The notes below the pieces were generated by a model. That model saw nothing but the letters and a program-made list of their open reading frames with translations. It was not told where the DNA came from and ran no database searches. A stretch of DNA of 32,861 nucleotides from the NCBI RefSeq assembly GCF_023634765.1, contig NZ_JAMLFX010000019.1, forward strand, positions 24,192 to 57,052. Direction: 5' to 3'. A program made the position numbers and the translations under genes. Positions 16,088 through 24,349 of the stretch are shown here, in pieces (within the stretch, counting starts at the first letter, position 1; each line of letters begins with the position of its first letter). The stretch comes from Pseudomonas sp. AKS31. Lineage in GTDB: Bacteria > Pseudomonadota > Gammaproteobacteria > Pseudomonadales > Pseudomonadaceae.

Positions 16088-17413
16088 TCAGTGGAACTGT
16101 TCTTCTTCGGTCGAACCGGTCAGCGCGGTGACCGACGACGAGCCACCTTGAATCACAGTGGTCATGTCGTCGAAGTAGCCGGTGCCCACTTCCTGCTGGT
16201 GAGCCACGAAGGTGTAACCCTTGGCGGCGTCAGCGAATTCCTGCTCCTGCAGCTTCACGTAGGCAGTCATGTCGTTGCGGGCGTAGTCGTGCGCCAGGTT
16301 GAACATGCTGTGCCACATGTTGTGAATGCCGGCCAGGGTGATGAACTGGTGCTTGTAACCCATGGCGGACAGTTCGCGCTGGAACTTGGCGATGGTCGCG
16401 TCGTCGAGGTTTTTCTTCCAGTTGAAGGAAGGCGAGCAGTTGTACGACAGCAGTTGGTCCGGGTATTCCTTTTTGATCGCTTCGGCGAAGCGGCGAGCTT
16501 CGTCCAGATCCGGCTTGGCGGTTTCGCACCAGATCAGGTCGGCGTACGGCGCGTAAGCCAGACCACGGGCGATGGCTTGATCGAGACCGGCACGAACCTT
16601 GTAGAAACCTTCCTGGGTGCGCTCGCCAGTCACGAACGGCTGGTCGTACGGGTCGCAATCGGAAGTCAGCAGGTCAGCAGCGTTAGCGTCAGTGCGAGCC
16701 AGAATGATGGTCGGAGTGCCGGCAACGTCGGCAGCCAGACGTGCAGCGGTCAGCTTCTGTACGGCTTCCTGAGTAGGAACCAGTACTTTACCGCCCATGT
16801 GACCGCATTTTTTCACGGAAGCCAGTTGGTCTTCGAAGTGAACGCCGGCGGCGCCTGCTTCGATCATGCTCTTCATCAGCTCGTAGGCGTTCAGCACGCC
16901 GCCGAAACCGGCTTCAGCGTCAGCCACGATTGGCGCGAAGTAGTCGATGTAGCCGTCGTCGCCCGGGTTCTTGCCGGCTTTCCACTGGATCTGGTCAGCA
17001 CGACGGAACGAGTTGTTGATGCGCTTGACCACGGTTGGAACCGAATCCACCGGGTACAGCGACTGGTCCGGGTACATGGATTCAGCGGAGTTGTTGTCCG
17101 CAGCCACTTGCCAGCCCGACAGGTAGATCGCCTGGATACCGGCTTTAACCTGCTGAACAGCCTGGCCGCCGGTCAGGGCGCCCATGCAGTTGACGAAGTC
17201 TTTCTCAGGACGGAAGGAGGGCTTGGCACCCTGGGTGACCAGGTTCCACAGCTTCTCGGCGCCCATTTTTGCAAAGGTGTGCTCAGGTTGAACCGAGCCA
17301 CGCAGACGGACGACGTCAGCAGCGGAGTAAGTGCGTGTCACGCCTTTCCAGCGCGGGTTTTCAGCCCAGTCTTTTTCGAGGGCTGCAATTTGCTGTTCGC
17401 GTGTCAGTGCCAT
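16088..17413 (-). CDS. aceA: Isocitrate lyase
   Basis: Cleaves isocitrate to glyoxylate and succinate, the first step of the glyoxylate shunt, in the cytoplasm. The protein is 441 aa, the length of the E. coli-type subfamily. The catalytic loop KKCGHMGGK is at 201-209 with nucleophile Cys203. The metal-binding region shows ADAEAGFGG and GVHFEDQ. The ATG at 17413 (MALTREQQ) has GAGG about 10 bases upstream; the open frame beyond it is leader. Unlike in enterobacteria, neither malate synthase nor isocitrate dehydrogenase kinase (aceK) is adjacent; the gene stands alone with its own promoter and terminator. Confidence 0.98.
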   Translation of the reverse strand: MALTREQQIAALEKDWAENPRWKGVTRTYSAADVVRLRGSVQPEHTFAKMGAEKLWNLVTQGAKPSFRPEKDFVNCMGALTGGQAVQQVKAGIQAIYLSGWQVAADNNSAESMYPDQSLYPVDSVPTVVKRINNSFRRADQIQWKAGKNPGDDGYIDYFAPIVADAEAGFGGVLNAYELMKSMIEAGAAGVHFEDQLASVKKCGHMGGKVLVPTQEAVQKLTAARLAADVAGTPTIILARTDANAADLLTSDCDPYDQPFVTGERTQEGFYKVRAGLDQAIARGLAYAPYADLIWCETAKPDLDEARRFAEAIKKEYPDQLLSYNCSPSFNWKKNLDDATIAKFQRELSAMGYKHQFITLAGIHNMWHSMFNLAHDYARNDMTAYVKLQEQEFADAAKGYTFVAHQQEVGTGYFDDMTTVIQGGSSSVTALTGSTEEEQFH

Positions 17414-17786
17414 GGAGATAAACCTCGTCGCGTCTTTATGAAAAGTTGTTCTGCGGTGGAAAATTCCTGCGCTCGCTGACCAGAAGCTTAGGTGCTCAAG
17501 TCGGATTCGGCGGGGTAGGCGACGGGATGAACGATGGGCTCGAGGGGAAGTGAGCAGGTAGTGGCGCACTGCAGGGCGCATTCGGGCGTCGTGGGCCTTT
17601 ATACGGTCTACAGCGTGAAGCCGGGTTACCTAAATACGCTTCCGTCCCTCGGGACAACTTCGTTCCAGTCGGCAACCTCGTCAAACACACCTTGTGGGCG
17701 GTACAGACACGAAACGGTTCGCGGGGTAGGTGCGAACATCGCTTCGAAGGCCCTTTCCAGGGCCCCTGATTAGCGGGAGCGAGGCC

Positions 17787-17847
17787 ATCATGCCTTCGCT
17801 TTTTTACCCCGTCAAACGTTTTGTAGTGCTTTTTTTCAAGCACTACA
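17787..17847 (-). promoter_or_regulatory. aceA promoter with adjoining palindromic operator
   Basis: On the minus strand TTGACG (17810-17815) and CATGAT (17787-17792) are 17 bases apart, a good sigma70 match. Six bases upstream lies a perfect inverted repeat: TGTAGTGCTT (17822-17831) and AAGCACTACA (17838-17847) around a 6-base centre. The position next to the -35 and the lack of a T-run after the stem argue for a regulator site rather than a terminator. Transcription from here gives a leader of about 365 bases before aceA. The RpiR-family regulator RccR is known to control aceA in Pseudomonas and is a candidate binder; that link is inferred. Confidence 0.55.
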
Positions 17848-17887
17848 TCTTTCGTCTAATACGACTAATCAGTCAGTTTTCGGTGCT

Positions 17888-18649
17888 TTAGTCCAAGGCG
17901 TCGACTTTCACCCGTAAGGTCATGTCATCCCGGCCTTGAGTCGAGTAGCTGCGGGTCAGACCCTGTTTGTCGGCTTGGGTTTGGCGATTTACGCCGGCAA
18001 GAGTGATCCACTCGCCGAGGCGGCCGCTGACAGTTGTGTCGGTGCTTTGCACGTTCACTACATCGGGACGCTCCTGGCTCATGCGGTCACGGTTGGTGCT
18101 GATCGCCAGGTGAACGGTGTCACCGGTGACGCTGGCGGTGACATAGAAACCCTGGGTGACGTTGCGGTATTGGGTCTGGCTGCTGTAATCGCCGTAAGAA
18201 TTTGTCTGGCTGCTGGTGATCGGCACACTTTGCCCGACCTGAATCAGCGCCGGCATGCCATCGGTGGCCTGCACCTGCTGCACGCCGCCCTCACGGCTGG
18301 CGGTGCTGCGGCTGATGATGCGGGCCTGGTTTGGCTGGGCGCCGTTGACTGAATAACCTTCGTCGCCACGGCCATTGTTTTCGTTGGTGTCGACGGTAAT
18401 CAGCAAGCGCTTGGGCGCTGTATCCAGCTGCGTGATCAGCGCCTTGAGTTCCTGAATCTTGCCCGGCTCGGCCTTGATGATCAGTTGGTTGCCGTAGGCG
18501 CTGACCTGCCCGTCCTTGCCGAGGAAGTCTTGCGCCATTGGCAGCATATCAGCGCTGGTGCGGTAATTGAGGGGCACGATTTCTGTGGCTGCCATCACCG
18601 AAAAACTGCAACCGAGCAGCAGGGTGGTGAGCAGGGTGCGTAGGGACAT
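17888..18649 (-). CDS. Small exported secretin-like protein
   Basis: A 253-aa protein with an N-terminal signal: hydrophobic LLTTLLLGCSFSVMA followed by a likely cleavage after Ala20. Cys14 in LLGC also allows a lipoprotein reading. Residues 22-90 look like a secretin N1/NolW-type domain (EIVPLNYRTSADM, then GNQLIIKAEPGKIQELKALI and ITQLDT). Residues 124-250 resemble part of a secretin core (GMPALIQVGQSVPIT, YRNVTQGFYVTASV, LGEWITLAGV). It is far shorter than true outer-membrane secretins and no pilus or type II secretion genes are nearby. It may be an orphan periplasmic partner or a reduced secretin; the function is unknown. The start has GGAG 9 bases upstream. It appears monocistronic. Confidence 0.8.
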   Translation of the reverse strand: MSLRTLLTTLLLGCSFSVMAATEIVPLNYRTSADMLPMAQDFLGKDGQVSAYGNQLIIKAEPGKIQELKALITQLDTAPKRLLITVDTNENNGRGDEGYSVNGAQPNQARIISRSTASREGGVQQVQATDGMPALIQVGQSVPITSSQTNSYGDYSSQTQYRNVTQGFYVTASVTGDTVHLAISTNRDRMSQERPDVVNVQSTDTTVSGRLGEWITLAGVNRQTQADKQGLTRSYSTQGRDDMTLRVKVDALD

Positions 18650-18727
18650 GTCCGTTATCTCCGCTTTCGAAAGGCTTGATATTGCCAGTTTGTCGGCCTT
18701 GGGTGGGGCAAGTTGAATCGTAGACAG

Positions 18728-18765
18728 CAAAACGCCCCGGCATCCGAAAATGGCGGGGCGTTTTG
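18728..18765. terminator. Bidirectional-looking hairpin terminator downstream of the roxA-GNAT pair
   Basis: CAAAACGCCCCG at 18728-18739 pairs with CGGGGCGTTTTG at 18754-18765 around a 14-base loop; T-runs are part of the stem on both strands. It lies past the GNAT gene and the REP pair, and about 80 bases upstream of the secretin-like gene. It separates the two transcription units. Confidence 0.8.
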
Positions 18766-18778
18766 TGGTGTGCTGGCG

Positions 18779-18881
18779 GGCCTCTTCGCGAGCAGGCTCG
18801 CTCCCACAGTAGATCTCCAGCGGACACAAATTGTGCGTCAGGCACAGATCCCCTGTGGGAGCGAGCCTGCTCGCGAAGGCC
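18779..18881. repeat. REP pair (GCGAGCAGGCTCGCTCCCACAG family)
   Basis: Inverted arms of about 30 bases, GGCC-TTCGCGAGCAGGCTCGC-TCCCACAG and the reverse complement, flank about 45 bases of unrelated sequence. This is the very common Pseudomonas extragenic palindrome, a different family from the pairs flanking nuo. It lies between the terminator and the GNAT stop. Confidence 0.88.
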
Positions 18882-18892
18882 GCGCCGCGGTC

Positions 18893-19318
18893 TTAAGCCG
18901 AATGCCGAACCATATCGACATGCGGAATCCCTGCTTCCAGGAATTCTTCACTGACCAGGCTGAAACCCAGGCGCTCATAGAACGCCGTAGCCTGCACCTG
19001 GGCGCTGAGCATCTGCTGCTTCAAGCCACGTTCTTCCGCTTCAGCAATCACCGCTTGCATCAGCGCATCACCGACCTTCATGCCGCGCCAGTCTTTCAGC
19101 ACCGAAACCCGGCCGATGTGCCCATCAGGCAGCAAGCGCGCAGTGCCGATCGGAAAGTCGCCTTCAAATGCCAGAAAATGCACGGCGGTCGCGTCGTCCG
19201 CGTCCCATTCCAGCTCAGGTGGCACCGATTGCTCGGCGATGAACACCGTTTCACGAATGCGCCGGATCTCGGCGATGTCCTTCTGCCAGTCTGCGACACG
19301 AACGCGAATCTTATTCAT
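18893..19318 (-). CDS. GNAT family N-acetyltransferase
   Basis: A 141-aa single-domain acetyltransferase of the GNAT fold, resembling the ElaA-like branch. The acetyl-CoA-binding motif A region is GRVSVLKDWRGMKVGDALM (69-87). The first Gly of the usual RxxGxG loop is Lys (RGMKVG). The later motif ATAFYERLGF (110-119) is typical. The C-terminal EEFLEAGIPHVDM is also characteristic of that branch. The acceptor substrate cannot be read from sequence. Its start overlaps the end of roxA by 8 bases, so the two are translationally coupled. Confidence 0.9.
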   Translation of the reverse strand: MNKIRVRVADWQKDIAEIRRIRETVFIAEQSVPPELEWDADDATAVHFLAFEGDFPIGTARLLPDGHIGRVSVLKDWRGMKVGDALMQAVIAEAEERGLKQQMLSAQVQATAFYERLGFSLVSEEFLEAGIPHVDMVRHSA

Positions 19319-20480
19319 CGGCGAACCCCAGGCTACCTTGCTTGACCAGTTGGCACAGCAGGCTGCAACCGTCTTCGTCGTTCAGCCACTCACCGAGGTT
19401 GTCGGTGTGCAGGGCGTCAGCGGCGCAGATCAGCTTCAGCAGTTCGCGCAGCTTGCCCGGCAGGTAACGGCTCTGACCGCTGGCGAACAGCAGCAGGTCG
19501 TCATCGACTTCTGACCAGGCCAAGCGCGCGCTCGGGTTGCGGATCAGCACCGCGCCGTCCTGCAGAGCGGCGAGGAAGTCTTCTTCTTCGATTTCTTCCG
19601 GGCCGACCACCAGTTCCGGGTAGCGCGGCTCGGTCATGTACTGGCCGAACCAGGTCAGCAGCAGGCGCTCGTCGCTCATGTGCTCGGCGAGCAGGGCTTT
19701 CAGGCGATCCAGTGCATCGTGCTGGATCTGGTGTGGATCGGCTGCAGGCTGCGCGTCGGCGTCGGTGTAGCGCTCTTCGTCAGTCAGGAACTGGCTGAGG
19801 AAATCGGTGAAGTGCGTCAGCACTTCGGAAGCGCTTGGTGCGCGGAAACCGACCGAGTAGGTCATGCAGTTGTCGACGGCGACACCGCAGTGGGCCAGAC
19901 GTGGCGGCAGGTAGAGCATGTCGCCCGGCTCCAGCACCCACTCTTCGGTCTCGTGGAATTCAGCGAGGATGCGCAGGTCCGCGTGTTGCAGCAGCGGGCT
20001 CTCGGAATCGCACATCTGGCCGATTTTCCAGTTGCGCTTGCCGTGGCCTTGCAGCAGGAACACGTCGTAGTTGTCGAAGTGCGGACCGACGCTGCCACCC
20101 GGGGCGGCGAAGCTGATCATCACGTCATCGACGCGCCAGCTCGGCAGGAAGCGGAAGTTTTCCAGCAGTTCGCTGACTTCCGGGACGAATTGGTCAACCG
20201 CTTGAACCAGCAAGGTCCACTCTTTTTCCGGCAGTTTGCTGAATTCGTCTTCAGCGAACGGGCCGCGACGCAGTTCCCATGGACGCTCGCCGTGCTCGAT
20301 GACCAAGCGCGATTCGACTTCTTCTTCCAGGGCCAGGCCGGCCAGTTCGTCGGCGTCGATCGGGCTTTCGAAGTCAGGAATCGCCTGACGGATCAGCAGT
20401 GGCTTTTTCTGCCAGTAGTCGCGCAGGAATTCGCGTGCTGTGAGGCCGCCCAGAAGTTGAAGAGGAATATCGGAATTCAT
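19311..20480 (-). CDS. roxA: Ribosomal protein L16 arginine hydroxylase (cupin, JmjC-type)
   Basis: A 389-aa 2-oxoglutarate/Fe(II) oxygenase of the YcfD/RoxA family, which hydroxylates an arginine of ribosomal protein L16. The facial triad is visible: His134 and Asp136 (GGSVGPHFDNYDVF) and His197 (PPRLAHCGVAV). The JmjC/cupin domain is followed by a helical dimerisation region and a winged-helix-like C-terminus (from about 260). The start at 20480 (MNSDIPLQLLGG) is preceded by AGG. It sits just downstream of the purB terminator; in E. coli ycfD is also in the purB neighbourhood. A separate promoter is not obvious. Confidence 0.93.
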   Translation of the reverse strand: MNSDIPLQLLGGLTAREFLRDYWQKKPLLIRQAIPDFESPIDADELAGLALEEEVESRLVIEHGERPWELRRGPFAEDEFSKLPEKEWTLLVQAVDQFVPEVSELLENFRFLPSWRVDDVMISFAAPGGSVGPHFDNYDVFLLQGHGKRNWKIGQMCDSESPLLQHADLRILAEFHETEEWVLEPGDMLYLPPRLAHCGVAVDNCMTYSVGFRAPSASEVLTHFTDFLSQFLTDEERYTDADAQPAADPHQIQHDALDRLKALLAEHMSDERLLLTWFGQYMTEPRYPELVVGPEEIEEEDFLAALQDGAVLIRNPSARLAWSEVDDDLLLFASGQSRYLPGKLRELLKLICAADALHTDNLGEWLNDEDGCSLLCQLVKQGSLGFADE

Positions 20481-20514
20481 ATGTAACCTATTGAAAAAAA
20501 GCACTTTTCAGACG

Positions 20515-20545
20515 GGAATAAAAACGCCCGGCGCGGCCGGGCGTC
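20515..20545 (-). terminator. Terminator of the nudJ-mnmA-hflD-purB operon
   Basis: On the minus strand a 9-bp stem ACGCCCGGC / GCCGGGCGT with a short GC loop (20524-20544) is followed by TTTTTATT. It lies between purB and roxA. Confidence 0.9.
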
Positions 20546-20566
20546 TCAAACGGATCAAGCGGTCGA

Positions 20567-21937
20567 TCAGATGCGTTTGGCTTGCGCTACAGCGTTACCG
20601 ATGTAGTTGGCCGGGGTCAGTTGCTTGAGCTCGGCTTTCGCTTCGGCAGGCATGTCCAGGCCGTCGATGAAAGTCTGCAGTGCTTCAGGGCTGATGCCCT
20701 TGCCGCGGGTCAGTTCTTTCAGCTTCTCGTACGGGTTTTCGATGTTGTAACGGCGCATCACGGTCTGGATCGGCTCAGCCAGGACTTCCCAGCAAGCGTC
20801 GAGGTCAGCGGCAATCTTCTGCTCGTTGAGCTCCAGTTTGCTGATGCCTTTGAGGCTGGCTTCGTAGGCGATCACGCTGTGGGCGAAGCCGACACCGAGG
20901 TTGCGCAGTACGGTGGAGTCGGTCAGGTCGCGCTGCCAGCGGGAGATCGGCAGTTTGCTCGCCAGGTGCTGGAACAGTGCGTTGGCGATGCCCAGGTTGC
21001 CTTCGGAGTTTTCGAAGTCGATCGGGTTGACCTTGTGCGGCATGGTCGACGAACCGATTTCGCCAGCGATGGTGCGCTGCTTGAAATAACCCAGGGAGAT
21101 GTAGCCCCAGATGTCACGGTCGAAGTCGATCAGGATGGTGTTGAAGCGCGCGATCGCGTCGAACAGCTCGGCGATGTAGTCGTGCGGTTCGATCTGCGTG
21201 GTGTACGGGTTGAAGCCCAGGCCCAGCTCGTCTTCGATGAAGGCGCGGGCGTTGGCTTCCCAGTCGATCTGCGGGTAGGCCGACAGGTGCGCGTTGTAGT
21301 TGCCGACAGCGCCGTTGATCTTGCCCAGCAGCGGCACGGCAGCGACTTGAGCGATCTGACGCTCGAGACGGTAAACCACGTTCGCCAGCTCTTTACCCAA
21401 AGTGGTCGGGGAGGCCGGTTGACCATGGGTGCGCGACAGCATCGGCACGTCAGCGAAACGGATGGCCAGTTCGCGAATGGCGTTGGCGGTCTGGCGCATC
21501 AGCGGCAGCATCACGTCGTCACGGCCTTCGCGCAGCATCAGGGCGTGGGACAGGTTGTTGATGTCTTCGCTGGTGCAGGCAAAGTGGATGAACTCGCTGA
21601 CCTTGGCCAGCTCCGGCAGCTTGGCCGCCTGCTCTTTGAGCAGGTATTCGATCGCTTTGACGTCGTGGTTGGTGGTGCGCTCGATCTCTTTGACGCGCTC
21701 GGCGTGCTCCAGAGAGAAGTTTTCAGCCAGTTCATTGAGAACGGCGTTGGCCTCGGCGGAGAAGGCTGGCACTTCCGGGATGCCAGCGTGGGCGGCCAGA
21801 CGCTGGAGCCAGCGCACTTCAACCAGAACACGGGCACGGATCAGGCCGTACTCGCTGAAAATCGGGCGCAGGGCCTGGGTTTTGCCGGCGTAGCGGCCGT
21901 CAACAGGGGAAACCGCAGTGAGCGAAGAAAGCTGCAT
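20567..21937 (-). CDS. purB: Adenylosuccinate lyase
   Basis: Catalyses two steps of purine synthesis: fumarate release from SAICAR and from adenylosuccinate. The protein is 456 aa, the E. coli-type length. The fumarase/aspartase superfamily signature SSTMPHKVNP is at 296-305, including the catalytic-loop serines. The catalytic His171 is in SRTHGQPASPT, and the substrate-binding blocks RTTNHDVKA and CTSEDINN are present. The start at 21937 (MQLSSLTAVSPVDGRY) is the conserved one; the longer frame upstream is not needed. It is the last gene of the operon. Confidence 0.98.
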   Translation of the reverse strand: MQLSSLTAVSPVDGRYAGKTQALRPIFSEYGLIRARVLVEVRWLQRLAAHAGIPEVPAFSAEANAVLNELAENFSLEHAERVKEIERTTNHDVKAIEYLLKEQAAKLPELAKVSEFIHFACTSEDINNLSHALMLREGRDDVMLPLMRQTANAIRELAIRFADVPMLSRTHGQPASPTTLGKELANVVYRLERQIAQVAAVPLLGKINGAVGNYNAHLSAYPQIDWEANARAFIEDELGLGFNPYTTQIEPHDYIAELFDAIARFNTILIDFDRDIWGYISLGYFKQRTIAGEIGSSTMPHKVNPIDFENSEGNLGIANALFQHLASKLPISRWQRDLTDSTVLRNLGVGFAHSVIAYEASLKGISKLELNEQKIAADLDACWEVLAEPIQTVMRRYNIENPYEKLKELTRGKGISPEALQTFIDGLDMPAEAKAELKQLTPANYIGNAVAQAKRI

Positions 21938-22064
21938 GGGGTGTTCTCGGACAGTCGGGCAACGAAATGGGGCGCGTATCATACATGAAAAAATCCGCCG
22001 GTCCGTTGCCAACTGACCGGCGTATTACGCGTTACAGACTACAAAGCTTTTATTACGCGGCGTT

Positions 22065-22688
22065 TTACTCGCTGCGCATCAACGGATACAGCTCTTTGAG
22101 CAGCTTGCGCCGGCTGATCACCAGCTGCCAGCGATGGCCGCCGAGCTGCCGCCACAGCCGCGCCGAACGAATCCCGGCGAGCAACAGGGCGCGGATCTTC
22201 GAGGCATTGCTCGGTTGCTGCAGGTTGCGCATGTCGCCGTGCACCTGAATGCGTTGGCGCAAGGTGCTCAGGGTGTCCTGATACAGCGCGCCGCAAGCCG
22301 CGACGACGTTCTCGTGGGCCGGGCCGAAGTGCTCGACCTGCGACTGGATCTGCGGCAAACGCTTGCCGATGATGTCGAGCATGTCGTCACGTTTGGCCAG
22401 TTGACGCTCAAGACCGAGCATCGACAGGGCATAACGCAACGGCTCGCGCTGCAATGTGCTCGGATCGCGCTCGAGGGCGCCGATCAGTGCGCGGTAACCT
22501 TCGCGCAAATTGATGTCGTCGCCGCCGTAGACGTCCAGCGTGTCCTTCGGGTCGCGCACCAGCAGACTACCGAGCATGCAGCTCAGGCCGGCCTCGTTGG
22601 TCTGGCCGGTCTTGGCGATCCGGTCGACCAGCACGGCGGCGAGAAACACGCCGCCCAGCGCCGTCAGTTGCTCCTGAGTCGGGCTCAT
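22065..22688 (-). CDS. hflD: HflD-like protein (high-frequency lysogenization protein family)
   Basis: A 207-aa mostly helical protein of the HflD/YcfC family. In E. coli it is peripheral at the membrane and binds phage lambda CII; its housekeeping role is unclear. Family features are the N-terminal block LGGVFLAAVLVDRIAKTGQ and the C-terminal basic tail IRSARLWRQLGGHRWQ followed by LVISRRKLLKE. The ATG overlaps the mnmA stop by 4 bases, so it is coupled to mnmA. The position between mnmA and purB is conserved with E. coli. Confidence 0.94.
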   Translation of the reverse strand: MSPTQEQLTALGGVFLAAVLVDRIAKTGQTNEAGLSCMLGSLLVRDPKDTLDVYGGDDINLREGYRALIGALERDPSTLQREPLRYALSMLGLERQLAKRDDMLDIIGKRLPQIQSQVEHFGPAHENVVAACGALYQDTLSTLRQRIQVHGDMRNLQQPSNASKIRALLLAGIRSARLWRQLGGHRWQLVISRRKLLKELYPLMRSE

Positions 22689-23809
22689 GCCTGGCCGCTC
22701 CACGGCTCGGCGACTTCAATCACGCCGCCACCGAGGCAGATTTCACCGTCGTAAAACACCACCGACTGGCCCGGCGTGACCGCACGTTGCGGTTCGTCGA
22801 ACACGGCGCGGTAGCCGGTCGCGGTTTTTTCCAGGGTGCAGGCCTGATCGCTCTGGCGATAACGCACTTTGGCGGTCAGGCGCAGTGGCTGGCTCAGGTC
22901 GATCGGGTTGACCCAATAGATTTCCGAAGCGAGCAGGGCGCTGGAGAACAGCCACGGGTGGTTGTTGCCCTGGCCGACGATCAGTTCGTTGGTGTCCAGG
23001 TCCTTGCGCAGCACATACCACGGCTCATCGCCGGCGTCTTTCAAGCCGCCGATGCCGAGGCCCTGGCGCTGACCGATGGTGTGGTACATCAAGCCGTGGT
23101 GGCGGCCGATGACTTCGCCTTCGGTGGTCTTGATCTCACCGGGTTGCGCCGGCAGGTATTGCTTGAGGAAGTCGCTGAAACGCCGCTCGCCGATAAAGCA
23201 GATCCCGGTGGAATCCTTCTTCTTGGCGGTGGCCAGCTCGTATTTTTCGGCAATCGCGCGAACTTCCGGCTTTTCCAGTTCGCCGACCGGGAACAGGGTC
23301 TTGGCGATCTGTTCGCCGCCAACGGCGTGCAGGAAGTAGCTCTGATCCTTGTTCGGATCGAGGCCCTTGAGCAGTTCGGTGCGGCCATCGATGTCGCGGC
23401 GGCGCACGTAGTGGCCGGTGGCGATCAGGTCGGCGCCGAGCATCATGGCGTAGTCGAGGAACGCCTTGAACTTGATCTCGCGGTTGCAAAGGATGTCCGG
23501 GTTCGGCGTGCGGCCGGCCTTGTATTCGGCGAGGAAGTGCTCGAACACGTTGTCCCAGTACTCGGCGGCGAAGTTGGCGGTGTGCAGCTTGATGCCGATC
23601 TTGTCGCAGACAGCCTGAGCATCCGCCAGGTCGTCCATGGCGGTGCAGTATTCCGTTCCGTCGTCTTCTTCCCAGTTCTTCATGAACAGGCCTTCCACTT
23701 CATAACCCTGCTCGATCAGCAGGAGAGCGGAAACGGAAGAGTCCACGCCGCCGGACATGCCGACAATGACGCGCTTCTTGGATGTGTCAGAAGGGGCTGG
23801 ATCACGCAT
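22685..23809 (-). CDS. mnmA: tRNA-specific 2-thiouridylase
   Basis: Adds the 2-thio group to wobble U34 of tRNA-Lys, -Glu and -Gln, using ATP activation and sulfur delivered as a persulfide. The protein is 374 aa. The PP-loop GMSGGVDSS is at 17-25. The catalytic cysteines are Cys108 (NPDILCNREIKF) and Cys204 (STGICFIGERRF). The C-terminal part forms the beta-barrel domains of the family. The ribosome site before the ATG at 23809 is weak. The gene follows the Nudix gene by 59 bases. Confidence 0.97.
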   Translation of the reverse strand: MRDPAPSDTSKKRVIVGMSGGVDSSVSALLLIEQGYEVEGLFMKNWEEDDGTEYCTAMDDLADAQAVCDKIGIKLHTANFAAEYWDNVFEHFLAEYKAGRTPNPDILCNREIKFKAFLDYAMMLGADLIATGHYVRRRDIDGRTELLKGLDPNKDQSYFLHAVGGEQIAKTLFPVGELEKPEVRAIAEKYELATAKKKDSTGICFIGERRFSDFLKQYLPAQPGEIKTTEGEVIGRHHGLMYHTIGQRQGLGIGGLKDAGDEPWYVLRKDLDTNELIVGQGNNHPWLFSSALLASEIYWVNPIDLSQPLRLTAKVRYRQSDQACTLEKTATGYRAVFDEPQRAVTPGQSVVFYDGEICLGGGVIEVAEPWSGQA

Positions 23810-23868
23810 AGGGATTCAATGAGTGTCTTGAAAAAGGACGCGATTCTAGCAGGCTCGCGGCCTCAAGG

Positions 23869-24315
23869 CTAAAGAGAAGGGCGGATCAGTTCGAGGCTGA
23901 AGTGATGACCGGCCAGATAATCGTCGATGCAACGGATGATCAGCTCGCTGCGCCAGTTGTCGCGCTGGGCCATTAATTCGTCGCGGGTCAGCCACTTGGC
24001 GCCGACGATGCCGTCATCGAGTTGGTAATCGGGGTGGTGTTGCACGGCTTTGGCGCTGAAGCACACGCGCTGGTAGGTCACCCCGTTGCTCGGCGCGGTG
24101 TACAGGTAAATGCCGATCACGCCGGTAGGTTCGACGTCCCAGCCGGTTTCTTCGAGGGTTTCGCGCACGGCGGCATCGATCAGGGTTTCGTCCGGGTCGA
24201 GATGGCCGGCGGGCTGGTTGAGCACGTTACGCCCGGCCTTGTGCTCTTCGACCATCAAGAAGCGACCGTTGTCTTCGACGATGGTGGCGACGGTGATGTG
24301 GGGGAGCCATTCCAT
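23869..24315 (-). CDS. nudJ: Nudix hydrolase, NudJ-like
   Basis: A 148-aa Nudix pyrophosphohydrolase. The Nudix box is complete: Gly37, Glu43, then RETLEETGW (51-59), matching Gx5Ex7REUxEExGU with Thr at one hydrophobic position. In E. coli NudJ (YmfB), which acts on nucleoside di/triphosphates and HMP-PP, sits in the same position before mnmA, hflD and purB; this supports orthology. A strong Shine-Dalgarno (GAGGAAGG) precedes the ATG. It is the first gene of the operon; a promoter is not clear in the REP-containing gap upstream. Confidence 0.88.
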   Translation of the reverse strand: MEWLPHITVATIVEDNGRFLMVEEHKAGRNVLNQPAGHLDPDETLIDAAVRETLEETGWDVEPTGVIGIYLYTAPSNGVTYQRVCFSAKAVQHHPDYQLDDGIVGAKWLTRDELMAQRDNWRSELIIRCIDDYLAGHHFSLELIRPSL

Positions 24316-24349
24316 AAAACCTTCCTCAATCTATTGGTTGAAACCCAGT

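Noticed and set aside
15724..16131. A plus-strand ORF of 135 aa between nuoA and aceA
   Set aside because: It runs through a REP pair and the aceA terminator, so it is not a plausible gene.
17660..17685. A sigma54 promoter in the aceA leader (CTGGAACGAAGTTGTC on the minus strand)
   Set aside because: The -24/-12 spacing is one base short and the invariant GC of the -12 element is missing.
17496..17843. A 115-aa minus-strand ORF in the aceA leader
   Set aside because: Its start lies upstream of the likely promoter, it lacks a ribosome site, and it is Pro/Arg-rich without a domain. Treated as leader.
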